From positions 135,001 to 199,000 of the forward strand of contig JAWQFJ010017573.1 of assembly GCA_034096865.1 (NCBI GenBank): a DNA stretch of 64,000 bases, in the 5' to 3' direction. Positions 55,217 to 64,000 of the stretch are shown here, in pieces. A program made the translations under genes and the position numbers. The stretch's first letter is position 1; every line of letters starts with the position of its first letter. The DNA is from Theodoxus fluviatilis (lineage: Eukaryota > Mollusca > Gastropoda > Cycloneritida > Neritidae). The notes under the pieces are model-generated. The model made no database searches. It saw only the letters and a list, made by a program, of their open reading frames with translations, and was not told the origin of the DNA.

Positions 55217-58200
55217 GGGAGGGAGGGTTTGCTTTTTACTTCTAATCAACACCAACAGAAAGATGACCACCACTCATGCCAGATATTAATTTTAATTGAC
55301 TTTCAATCAGAAGTGCCTTTTCAAAGTGAGAATATTTTCAATGGAAAATATAGAATATCACTTCTGAAGCATACAATGAAAGTTTTGAACAATACAAAAG
55401 CATACTCAACCTAGACTTGACAATATCTAATCCTCAACTCTTCTGTTGCTTCTGGGGAAGATTTCTTATACCATTTGTACATTTTCAATGATTTGCACTC
55501 TTTCACCACTCCAACAATTCATGTACTTGGCGCTGAAATGATTTCTTCTCTCTTTAATCATTAGAGGTCAGACACACCCTAGCATCAGAAATACAACTTA
55601 CTTGAGCCGTACTTCAACAAATCTTTTCAGTCCAGTCATATCACAGACATCTCCATCACCCAGATATAGTGATATAAATCTGCAAATACAAGATTACATG
55701 TAATCACACTGAATGAAATGACTGTTCAGAACAATATGTTATTTGCATTAGAGTTTAAACAATTTCTCCATAATAATTCTCAAAATCTACAGGAAGTCTT
55801 CTCCTATCAAATAATGCAGACAGAGGAACCTATGTTCAGCAATACTACCTCACTTGAGTGTTATGTTCATTCATATGACACCACAACACAGTCTTGGAGT
55901 ACACTGATGGTCCTAAAGAAACCAAATGATTTCATTGAGATGATGTTCACTCAGACAACACTACAATAACAAGTTAACAACATTATTGCCAATAACAGTG
56001 CCTGATGTTTATTTGCGAAAACACAATCAAGTACTCTCAGAAAAGCAAAGTGCTGGTGCTTTGGATATTCCTGTGTTTGAGATTATTAAAGCCATCTTTT
56101 CCACTTCCGTTTCCAGGGCAAACTTACTTTCTTTCCCCAGCTGCGACCAGGCGCTTGCCAGGGTTTCTGTCGATCCAAGCTTTGTGCTTGGCTTCATCCC
56201 AGTAACCCAAGTTGACCACGGTGCGTCCTTCAGGATCCTGTCACAAGATGATGATGATGAATGGATTTTTTCGGTCGCTCAGCCTTTGTAGGCCATGTAA
56301 GGGCATCAATTTCCAACTTTAGGGGAGACACGATAATAAGAATGGTCAAAATGTCATTTTCTGGTGATTTTTACTTATGAGCATTTCTGAGTTGTTTCAA
56401 CCCTCTGCAATGTAATTCCAGTAGTCTCTCTACTTAACTGGAGCCGATTCCAGGAAGATCAATGTAATTCCAGTAGTCTCTCTACTTAACTGGAGCCGAT
56501 TCCAGGAAGATCAATGTAATTCCAGTAGTCTCTCTACTTAACTGGAGCCGATTCCAGGAAGATCAATGTAATTCCAGTAGTCTCTCTACTTAACTGGAGC
56601 CGTTTCCAGTAGTCTCTCTACTTAACTGGAGCCGATTCCAGGAAGATCAATGTAATTCCAGTAGTCTCTCTACTTAACTGGTGCCAATTCCAGTAGTCTC
56701 TCTACTTAACTGGAGCCAATTCCAGGAAGATCAATGTAATTCCAGTAGTCTCTCTACTTAACTGGAGCCAATTCCAGTAGTCTCTCTACTTAACTGGAGC
56801 CGATTCCAGGAAGATCACAACATGTCATGACTTCCTCAGTCATTTGCCTTTCACAAATCACACACTGACACAGGGAGACGCAGTGGGTCTACAGTCATTT
56901 GCCTTTCACAAATCACACACTGACACAGGGAGACGCAGTGGGTCTACAGTCATTTGCCTTTCACAAATCACACACTGACACAGGGAGACGCAGTGGGTCT
57001 ACAGTCATTTGCCTTTCACAAATCACACACTGACACAGGGAGACGCAGTGGGTCTACAGTCATTTGCCTTTCACAAATCACACACTGACACAGGGAGACG
57101 CAGTGGGTCTACAGTCATTTGCCTTTCACAAATCACACACTGACACAGGGAGACGCAGTGGGTCTATTTTTACCCCCAACCCACAGGGGGATCCTGACAA
57201 AATAATCAGAAAATGCCAAGAGATCACTTGGCTCCCAGGGCAACCTTGGAATAAACAGATAGACATTTTCCAAAGAAAGAACATGCATGAACATGTATGC
57301 ATGCACATGTCAAAGCACTAATACTGCCCCCCACTAGCAATCCCTCCACATAAACCCAAAATAGACTGAAATAATTTTCTGTCTCATATGTATCATTAAA
57401 AACAGGAGCAAGGAAATGCAAAAAAATTGGCAAAGCACTTTAAATGCATGAACTTTCATTTATATATAGATCTTAGTTCTTGAGACTAGAAACTTACAGA
57501 ACTTTCATAAACATGTACAGATTTTAGTTCTTGAGACTGGAAATATAAAGAGGGCATTCATCCATGCAAGAACAAAAAAAGGCACACTCCACTATCAATA
57601 TAGAAGGAGACAGATATGCGGGGGGTTTTTCATCGGTACAGACTTTACCTTAAGATATCAAGAATAAGGAACAGTAGACACATAGCCGATGAAAGCTAGA
57701 ATCACAATTAATGGATAAAACAAGGTTCAAGTGCTCAATCTCTCTCTTCTCTCCTCTCCCCAACCCCACCCCCTACCCCCGTGCCCACCATGCTGCAGTT
57801 CTCTAGGGGTACGTACTTACATCATGATACTGCTTTGCATGCTTCCCGTAACAAAACTCGTACTTCCACCATCCACCTCCCTGTGGAAAGAACAAGCAAT
57901 CTGCATTAGTTCCCATACATACGTGGAAAGATTATTGAAGGATTCCTAATACCAGATCGATGTATTCAAATGGTAAGGTGACAGCTTCTAGTTCTAATGC
58001 TGCAAATTTGAAGAAATTTAAACTAATTTCTATGTTTTCTTGACATACTTACCAGTAGACAAACCAGTGATATATGACCCTTTGACCTCAAAAAAGAATT
58101 AGCATAATTATTACCCACACGTGCCAGCCTGCATCGGCCAATCCGATTGCCTAAACCCAGCAGACAGGCCATGGCAAGGGAGGTAACTCCCCAATGCCTC

Positions 58201-61200
58201 GCGCCTGCCTGTGTATATAAGGCTGCAGGCGGCACGTTCCCTCACTTTTGACAATGCTGAGAAAACCCGAGCAAATGCACAAACGGGGAGGTGGGTGGGA
58301 CAATAATTTGTCTACTGGTAAGTATGTCAAGAAAACATAGAAATTAGTTTAAATTTCTTCAAGTTTTCCTTCCATACTGACCAGTAGACAAACCAGTGAT
58401 ATGATTGCCCAGCAATGGGTGGTGGGTTGTGCATAACATCTGACCCAACAGAAAAACCACTCACCATCAAACACGAAGAGCCGAACCCGCAACCACCAAC
58501 TTGTTGATGCCAAAAGTGTCGTTGACACGACGAACTCTAACAACAAGGAACTAGCCAGGTGAACCCATGTTGGAAAGAAGCCAAGCAGAAAAGTTCAACA
58601 CGTGAACATTCAGATGGCCAATTCCCGAACGAGGTTCACGAGAGTGCACGCAGAGAGATGAAGCTCGATGCGTTCCCCATCAGCCATAGCCAGCATCAGA
58701 GAAGCAGAAAGCTCCAGGCCAGAAAGGCACGACCAGGATCATGCGAGGACGCTCCCGGACGACCGTGACCAACACCCTCGGAAGAAGGCGCGTGGGAGGG
58801 AAAGCGTAGAGTGCCATGCTCGACCACGACCTAGCAAAGGCATCCCGCCCGAGAGCCTGTGGATCATACCTAGGCGAGAAGTAACACGGCAACGCGTGTC
58901 GAACCGGGTGCGAACAGATCCACCATCGGCTTGCCCCAGTGAAGCCACACCTGCTCTAGAGCCTGATGCCTACAGTCCACTCTGAAGGCCGAACCTGAAC
59001 ATCCGGCTCAGGTGATCCGCCAGCCTATTCAACTTTCCAGGAATGAACTCCGTGGAAAAAGAAATGCCATGGGAATCAGCCCAAACCAGAATCTCCCAGC
59101 TTTGAGAGACAGAGTCGTAGAGACTGTGCCTCCTAGACGCCCGAGATAACCGGACAACCTGCGTACCCAGCAGATAAGCGACCTCCTCTTCCAACACCTT
59201 TACCCTCTCAGGGTGAAAGGGTTTAGGAAAAGCAAGAGGCTCACGTGACAGATGCGGAGGAGTCGTGAGCGGAATAATCCGTCCCGCACCACCCGCAGAA
59301 TAGCGCTGTCGTGAACTTGCCGACGCCACACGGCAAAAGCCCGTTGCAGAGCGTGTGCACGCGTAGAAGAAGAACGAAGTCAGCGCGGCAGAACACTGGA
59401 ACTGCGCCCCTGAAAAGGCCGAACCGCAGCCGCGCCAACGGTTCCTCACCGGAAGAGTCCACAGACAGAGAGCGAAAGGAGCGTTGGTCGGCCGACTCAA
59501 CGTCCCCCCCCCCCCCTCCCGCAGCCGCATTGGAACCAGGGTCCGAGAACCGAGCGTGCCAACTCGCTGGGCTCTGATCCGGTCGTTCTAGACTCGCCTC
59601 CCCGCAGGGAGAAACACAGTCGACGACCGCAGAGTCAGAGGAGAAAACAGACCCATGACCGCGCCGCCCCGCCCCGCTTGACCTTCCGGAAGCGCGGGGC
59701 CGGGACCCATGGGAGTGCACAGAAGGAGGGCGGCGTGATCACCGGACCAAACAGTGTCTGCTGAACGGCCGGGAGCCACGCTCTGCCTAGGGCCCCCCGC
59801 CGAGCTCGACCTTGCGAGAGCTCGGTGGGGTTGCCGCTCCGCCCTGCCCGACCCGACGGGAGCACAGGGGCGGGGCACAAGGGAGTGCACGGAAAGGGTT
59901 CACCGGACCAAGCAGTGCCAGCTGTATGGCCGGAAGCAGCGCTCTGCCGAGGCCCCACCGCAGGGCTCAACCTTGCGGGAGCACGGGGGCGGAGCACAGA
60001 GAACACAGGAAAGGAGGCAGGGTGCTCACCGGACCAAGCAGTGTCAGCTGATGGCCGGGAGCAGCGCTCCTGCCGAGGCCCCACCGCCGGCTCGACCTGA
60101 CGGGAGCACAGGGGCGGGCACAAGGGAGTGCACGGAAGGGTGCACCGGACCAAGCAGTACCAGCTGTATGGCCGGAAGCAGCGCTCTGCCGAGGCCCCAC
60201 CGCAGGGCTCGACCTTGCGGGAGCACGGGGGCGGAGCACAGAAGAAAGCACAGAGGAGAGCACAGGAAAGGGGCAGGGTGCTCCCAGGACCAAGCAGTGT
60301 CAGCTGCTGGCCGGGAGCAGCGCTCCTGCCGAGGTCCCATCGCCGGGCTCGACCTTGCGGGAGCACGGGGGCGGGGCACAGAGGAAAGCACAGGAAAGGG
60401 GGCAGGGTGCTCACCGGACCAAGCAGTGTTAGCTGCTGGCCGGGAGCAGCGCTCCTGCCGAGGCCCCACAGCAGGGCTCGACCTTGCGGGAGCACGGGGC
60501 GGGGCACAGAAGAAAGAGCACAGGAAAAAGGGGGGGGGGGGGGGGCAGGGTGCTCACCAGACCAAGCAGTGGCAGCTGCTGGCCGGGAGCAGCGCTCCTG
60601 CCGAAGTCCCACCGCAGGGCTCGACCTTGCGGGAGCACAGGGGCGGGGCACAGAAGAAAGCACAGAGAAGAGCACAGAATAGAGGCAGGGTGCGTCACCG
60701 GACCGAGCAGTGTCAGCTGCTGGCCGGGAGCAGCACTCCTGCCGAGGCCCCACCGCAGGGCTCGACCTTGCGGGAGCACGGGGGCGGGGCCACAGGATAG
60801 AGGCAGGGTGCGTCACCGGACCGAGCAGTGTTAGCTGCTGGCCGGGCGCAGCGCTCCCGCCGAGGAGAGAGGCAGGGTGCGTCACCGGACCGAGCAGTGT
60901 CACCTGCTGGCCGGGAGCAGCGCTCACGCCGAGGAAAAAAGAGCACAGGATAGAGGCAGGGTGCGTCACCGGACCGAGCAGTGGCAGCTGCTGGCCGGGA
61001 GCAGCGCTCCTGCCGAGGCCCCACCGCAGGCTCGACCTTGTGGGAGCACGAGGGCGGGGCACAGAGGAAAGCAGAGGAAAGCACGGGAAGGGGGGCAGGG
61101 TGCTCACCGGACCAAAACAGTGTCAGCTGGATGGCCGGAAGCTACTCTCTGCCGCGTCTGACCGCAGAACTTGACCCGAGGGGAGCGCGGGACCGCCTTC

Positions 61201-64000
61201 CGTGAGCGTCCAATACATACCTGTCCGAGCTCGACCCGTAAGGAGCGTGGGACAGCTTTCCGACAGAAAGCCGCATCGCGCCACTATCCAAGGGCGCGGG
61301 AATTGGCCACCACTGACCGCACAATACATACCTGTCCGTGGAACGCCTTCCCACAGAAAGCCACATCGCGCCACTATCCAAGGGCGCGGGAACTGGCCAC
61401 AACTGACCGCACAATACATACCTGTCCGTGGAACGCCTTCCCACAGAAAGCCACATCACGCCACTATCCAAGGGCGCGGGAACTGGCCACAGGGTCGGGG
61501 CACAGGGGAACAGACAGGAAGGTGGGCAGGGTGCTCACCGGACCAAGCAGTGTCTGCTGATTGGCCGGGAGATACGCTCTGCCGTGGTCTGACCGCAGTG
61601 CTCGACTCGTGGGGAGCGCGGGACCGCCTTCCGTCAGAATGCCGCGCCACCCTGCTCGACCGGACGGGAGCACAGGGTCGGGGTACAGGGGAACAGACAG
61701 GAAGGTGGGCAGGGTGCTCACCGGACCAAGCAGTGTCTGCTGATTGGCCGGGAGGTACGCTCTGCCGTGGTCTGACCGCAGTGCTCGACCCGTGGGGAGC
61801 GCGGGACCGCCTTCCGTCAGAATGCCGCATCGCGTCACTATCCAAAGACGCGGGAACTGGCCACCACTGACCGCACGATACGTACCAGTCCGAGCCAACC
61901 TGCTCGCACCCCTGCTCAGGAGCAAGGGGACAGGAACCACAATTCCGGCCAAGGTAATCCGCAGCCTGACCAGGCTGACCCGACACTCCGGATACGTGAC
62001 GTGGAGGACTGAAACCAAAACACAGCTCGCGGTCTGACCGACGAGAAACAACCGACCCAGCGGGAGAGGAGATATCAGAATACTCCTGTTCCACTGACAC
62101 GGGGGAGACAAAGCCAGGGGAGGGGGGCCGAGAGCCGAAAAACCCCGAGGGCTCACTCCCACCCACAGAGAAAGCAACCGTCGGCTCAGTCACAGTGGCG
62201 ACCGTCGCAATAGACTGCGTGGTGGAAACCGCAACATCCGCATGCGAAAAAGGAACTTCCGCCTCTCTGCCTGCCGACACAGGCACAGACACGGAAGCAC
62301 GCGAAGTAGACCTACGCCTGGAGGACGAAGCAGAAGGAAGGGTAGACGCGCGCGTTCGTAAAGAGCGCGTCGTCCCCCCTGCCCCCGACCTCGCTGCCCC
62401 AGTTGAGTCGACTGCAATATCCCGCACGCTAGTAACACGACACGCGTGGGGAAAATCCGCCATGACAGGCAGACGGTGAATTACAGCACCGACGCCGAGA
62501 AAAGCGAACACACAGCCACAAACCAACGCAAAGACAAGCGAAGCAAGAACACTCGCAAGTCGACGCTCGCCTGAAAAAGGCACAACACGCCAACGCAACA
62601 GAACAGGGCGCGTGCACTCAAAAGGACCAGGCGAACAAAAATTCAAAACGTAAACACACAAGCGCCAAACAGACGCCAAACAGCGGCGCACCGCAATACT
62701 TCCCTCAAGCTCCCAGCGAAGGAACAGCTAACTCCTTAAGTCACACAACGTAACCCCGAGGTAATCCCAGTAGCAGAAGTACCAGCGAAACGTACAGTTT
62801 CGAAAATTGTCAAAAGTGAGGGAACGTGCCGCCTGCAGCCTTATATACACAGGCAGGCGCGAGGCATTGGGGAGTTACCTCCCTTGCCACGGCCTGTCTG
62901 CTGGGTTTAGGCAATCGGATTGGCCCATGCAGGCTGGCACGTGTGGGTAATAATTATGCTAATTCTTTTTTGAGGTCAAAGGGTCATATATCACTGGTTT
63001 GTCTACTGGTCAGTATGGAAGGAAAACTCAAAATTGTGAGACTTTTGGAGAAGAAGCTGTAGGTGCAAGTACGCTGAGAATCCCCATATCAACCCTGAGA
63101 CTAGAAAGCACTCAGAGTGCAATCCTCTGTCAAGGAAGCCACAACACAACACTGCAAAATTCAGGAAGTGTCTTCTGCTGGCTGGGCCTGACGCTACATG
63201 ACGGTTTTAGCACTGCTAGTGGTTCATGGAGGTACGCCTGTGATGCAGCGATGTATCATTCAAGACATTGTTCTGCTCAGCTCGTGAACATGAGATTATA
63301 ATGTCTTACAGTAGTTGAATAGATGGCTGGTATTCCATGGCCTTTATAATTCAGACAGCATGCTCTGCTAGCCAAGCCTGACACTACGAAGATTAATAAG
63401 TACCTGATGGCAGTCTGTGTGTGTGGAACACGTGAGCCAGCTTGCAGCTACAGTGCAGCATTGAAATCTCTTTATGGTTGTAATTCCAAAACAGTAAAAC
63501 AAATAACCACCTAAATTTATTGCATAGTTTATTAGGTGAAACTCTGACCTTGCAGCAAATTTCATCAGAATTCATTGTTTACTTTTTGAGTTAATTTTGC
63601 ACACAGAATAACTACCTAACCAAGCAATCAACTGGCCAAAAAACATAACCTCCTTGACAGGGGTGATAACTCCCTGTGGCATCAATGCGCTGCCTTGGGG
63701 CTGGCTGTATGAGTGCTACTGAAGCAGTCCTCAGAAAAATCAAAGTAATCTCCAGCTTTTATAAGGGAGATCTCTTGGCAGCAATAGCTGTGTGAAGAAA
63801 TTCTGTGCTTTAATGTCATTTCCAAGTAAATAATTATTGGACAAAATCCCAAGAAGTTTTGTAAGCTTACCCCTTTTAGGCAGTGGTCTCCACTGATGAC
63901 TCCCCTTACAATGTTCTTGTCAGTGTGAGGACCAATGATGTCAGGTTGCTTCCTGTAGATCTTGGGCTTGGGCCTCTGCGGAGGAGGTGTTGTGGCCTCT
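54160..64000 (-). CDS. Endoplasmic reticulum lectin 1 (ERLEC1/XTP3-B), last six coding exons; 5' part outside window
   Basis: ERLEC1 recognises trimmed N-glycans on misfolded glycoproteins in the ER lumen and delivers them to the HRD1-SEL1L degradation complex. Exons in coding order on -: 64000-63871 (partial), 57880-57821, 56237-56128, 55679-55602, 55092-55014, 54237-54160 (stop TAA). Junctions are GT-AG with matching phases. The second MRH domain is complete: GDHCLKG then [60 protein letters not shown], and [20 protein letters not shown]. The end reads ICEYVLG then [19 protein letters not shown]. These match the human C-terminal MRH domain block by block. OS-9 is the alternative, but has a single MRH and different flanks. 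The last two exons were found only by splice-site search. Convergent with PTGR2. Confidence 0.93.
54838..54968. repeat. (AC)n microsatellite block
   Basis: Three AC runs separated by ACAAACTCAAGC / ACTCATGC interruptions, in an ERLEC1 intron, 46 bp from exon 55014-55092. Confidence 0.95.
55138..55212. repeat. (GT)n microsatellite
   Basis: GT run of about 75 bp with one GAG interruption, 46 bp upstream (in gene sense) of the ERLEC1 exon at 55014-55092. Confidence 0.95.
56409..56816. repeat. 52-bp minisatellite with 31-bp subunits (ERLEC1 intron)
   Basis: Full unit AATGTAATTCCAGTAGTCTC then TCTACTTAACTGGAGCCGAT then TCCAGGAAGATC. Some units lack the GGAAGATCAATGTAAT piece, giving 31-bp steps. 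About ten unit starts. Confidence 0.95.
56838..57166. repeat. 55-bp minisatellite, 6 units, SINE-derived (ERLEC1 intron)
   Basis: Six nearly identical units containing ATTTGCCTTTCACAAATCAC and CAGGGAGACGCAGTGGGTCT. On the - strand the unit corresponds to the GACCCACC...GTCTCCCT...GGCAAAT stretch of the SINE-like family; the last unit continues into TTTACCCCCAACCCACAGGG, the inverted SINE 5' end. Confidence 0.93.
57113..57192 (-). mobile_element. SINE-like family, 5' part, inverted
   Basis: On - it reads CCCTGTGGGTTGGGGGTAAA, then AATAGACCCACTGCGTCTCC. This is the source of the 55-bp array beside it. The 3' half is absent. Confidence 0.6.
57193..57820 (-). other. ERLEC1 intron, non-repetitive part
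   Basis: No element recognised. A duplicated block of about 35 bp (TTTTAGTTCTTGAGACT, with CATAAACATGTACAGA / TATATATAGATC nearby) occurs near 57465 and 57512. Confidence 0.4.
58008..58255 (+). repeat. DIRS left inverted terminal repeat
   Basis: Carries CCAGTAGACAAACCAGTGAT and, near the inner side, TGTATATAAGGCTGCAGGC. Its reverse complement, with few differences, is at 62806-63021. The outer 56 bp also pair perfectly with 58307-58362. Confidence 0.92.
58307..58402 (-). repeat. DIRS internal complementary region (ICR)
   Basis: Two parts meet at 58362/58363. 58307-58362 is the exact reverse complement of the left outer end (58008-58063). 58363-58402 is the reverse complement of the right outer end (62988-63027), reading GTTTTCCTTCCATACTGACC first. 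In DIRS elements this region templates circle closure of the cDNA. Confidence 0.92.
58680..59280 (-). pseudogene. DIRS pol remnant: RT start fused to RNase H end
   Basis: In the frame ending at 58970: [20 protein letters not shown] and [16 protein letters not shown] resemble the beginning of a DIRS RT; this is followed at once by [18 protein letters not shown] and [15 protein letters not shown], the end of DIRS RNase H. The RT palm between them is missing. A second frame (58892-58680) continues the conserved downstream block: [16 protein letters not shown] [35 protein letters not shown] and [10 protein letters not shown] frameshift separates the two. Confidence 0.8.
59500..61860 (-). repeat. 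GC-rich minisatellite inside the DIRS element
   Basis: About 14 unit starts marked by CACCGGACCAAGCAGTG (or CCGAGCAG) at about 59739, 59900, 60028, 60142, 60291, 60413, 60558, 60696, 60818, 60883, 60968, 61106, 61538 and 61720. Units are 65-180 bp and share GGCCGGGAGCAGCGCTCCTG and CTCGACCTTGCGGGAGCAC. A second unit of about 81 bp (GGAACGCCTTCCCACAGAAA) is repeated at 61260-61490. The long frames it leaves open on both strands are composition artefacts. Confidence 0.88.
61456..62463 (-). CDS. DIRS Gag-like protein, C-terminal part made of minisatellite
   Basis: 335 residues from an ATG at 62463 ([19 protein letters not shown]), 380 bp downstream of the TATA box in the right ITR. Residues 1-150 are Ser, Thr, Val and Arg-rich without a recognised domain; residues 190 onward are encoded by the repeat units ([12 protein letters not shown] recurs). 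Position at the 5' end of the element and lack of enzyme motifs suggest Gag. Longer translation from 62691 is possible but would start within the leader. Confidence 0.5.
   Translation of the reverse strand: MADFPHACRVTSVRDIAVDSTGAARSGAGGTTRSLRTRASTLPSASSSRRRSTSRASVSVPVSAGREAEVPFSHADVAVSTTQSIATVATVTEPTVAFSVGGSEPSGFFGSRPPSPGFVSPVSVEQEYSDISSPAGSVVSRRSDRELCFGFSPPRHVSGVSGQPGQAADYLGRNCGSCPLAPEQGCEQVGSDWYVSCGQWWPVPASLDSDAMRHSDGRRSRAPHGSSTAVRPRQSVPPGQSADTAWSGEHPAHLPVCSPVPRPCAPVRSSRVARHSDGRRSRAPHESSTAVRPRQSVSPGQSADTAWSGEHPAHLPVCSPVPRPCGQFPRPWIVA
62806..63021 (-). repeat. DIRS right inverted terminal repeat, with promoter
   Basis: Reverse complement of the left ITR. On - it contains TGTATATAAGGCTGCAGGC (TATA box at 62841-62847), placed to drive leftward transcription into the Gag frame. 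Confidence 0.92.
63028..63870 (-). other. ERLEC1 intron, right of the DIRS element
   Basis: Non-coding; contains a dispersed repeat copy at 63497-63660. The remainder shows nothing recognisable, and ends at the exon donor at 63870. Confidence 0.45.
63497..63660 (-). repeat. Dispersed repeat family, copy 3
   Basis: On - it reads CAAGGAGGTTATGTTTTTTG, then AACTCAAAAAGTAAACAATG and GATGAAATTTGCTGCAAGGT. Same family as 25121-25256 and 50158-50285. Confidence 0.65.

Larger units (their letters stand above)
58008..63027 (-). mobile_element. DIRS-type tyrosine-recombinase retrotransposon, non-autonomous derivative
   Basis: About 5.0 kb in the ERLEC1 intron between exons 63871-64000 and 57821-57880, same strand as the gene. 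It has terminal inverted repeats of about 210 bp (58036-58255 and 62806-63021) and an internal complementary region at 58307-58402 that is the reverse complement of the outer left end joined to the outer right end, the hallmark of DIRS elements. Oriented on -: right ITR with a TATA box, Gag-like frame, GC-rich minisatellite, RT/RNase H remnant, ICR, left ITR. No tyrosine recombinase or complete RT is present, so it cannot move alone. No flanking duplication, as expected for recombinase integration. Confidence 0.9.

Noticed and set aside
58403..58680. Tyrosine recombinase expected near the DIRS ICR
   Set aside because: Only about 280 bp remain between the ICR and the pol remnant, far too little for a recombinase domain of about 300 residues, and no RHxxR-type motif is readable.
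59635..61107. 490-codon proline-rich frame and the 348-codon frame on the other strand
   Set aside because: Both are products of the GC-rich minisatellite inside the DIRS element; open frames on both strands with no domain and no start context.

Overview
This window is a eukaryotic, multi-exon genome segment that most resembles a marine lophotrochozoan, probably a gastropod mollusc. That assignment is inference, from the animal-type genes with long repeat-filled introns, the very high density of (TC)n, (CTGT)n, (AC)n and (ATCC)n arrays, and the mix of LINE, RTE, piggyBac, DIRS and foldback elements. No bacterial gene organisation is present.

Three conserved host genes can be assembled exon by exon with GT-AG junctions and consistent phases. 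(1) GGA, + strand, 17 coding exons from 625 to 28039, 719 codons, complete: a Golgi-localised, gamma-ear-containing, ARF-binding clathrin adaptor (VHS, GAT, hinge, GAE). (2) PTGR2, + strand, 8 coding exons from 45509 to 49987, 359 codons, complete: prostaglandin reductase 2 of the zinc-free MDR family. (3) ERLEC1, - strand, the last 6 coding exons from 64000 (running off the window) to 54160: the ER-associated degradation lectin, second MRH domain and C-terminus. GGA and PTGR2 lie in tandem; PTGR2 and ERLEC1 converge. The genes are not functionally linked beyond all being ordinary cellular genes (two act in the secretory pathway).

Layout: 1-624 GGA upstream; 662-7956 GGA intron 1 with an almost intact LINE (family A) in a (GA)n/(TC)n tract and a fragment of a second LINE (family B) between (CT)n tracts; 10139-14822 intron 4 with a complete but decayed piggyBac element (TTAA duplications, TIRs, transposase with an intron); 14362-23345 introns with a SINE-like family whose tails merge into (ATTC)n or (ATCC)n, plus a MITE; 25958-26478 a 42-bp minisatellite; 28040-45508 intergenic, with two copies of an approximately 850-bp repeat rich in TCAAGGTCA half-sites, an RTE LINE remnant, a 2.24-kb foldback element with 9-bp target duplications, and further LINE A and LINE B copies in (CT)n; 45509-49987 PTGR2; 50423-51409 a LINE 3' end; 51410-54095 intergenic; 54160-64000 ERLEC1, with minisatellites and a DIRS-type retrotransposon (58008-63027) in its introns.

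The most unusual signals are: two unrelated LINE families that both sit inside (TC)n microsatellite in the same orientation; the foldback element whose terminal inverted repeats are built of a 10-bp tandem unit; the DIRS-like element with an exact internal complementary region but a Gag and pol interior replaced by a GC-rich minisatellite; and two minisatellites independently amplified out of the same SINE segment.
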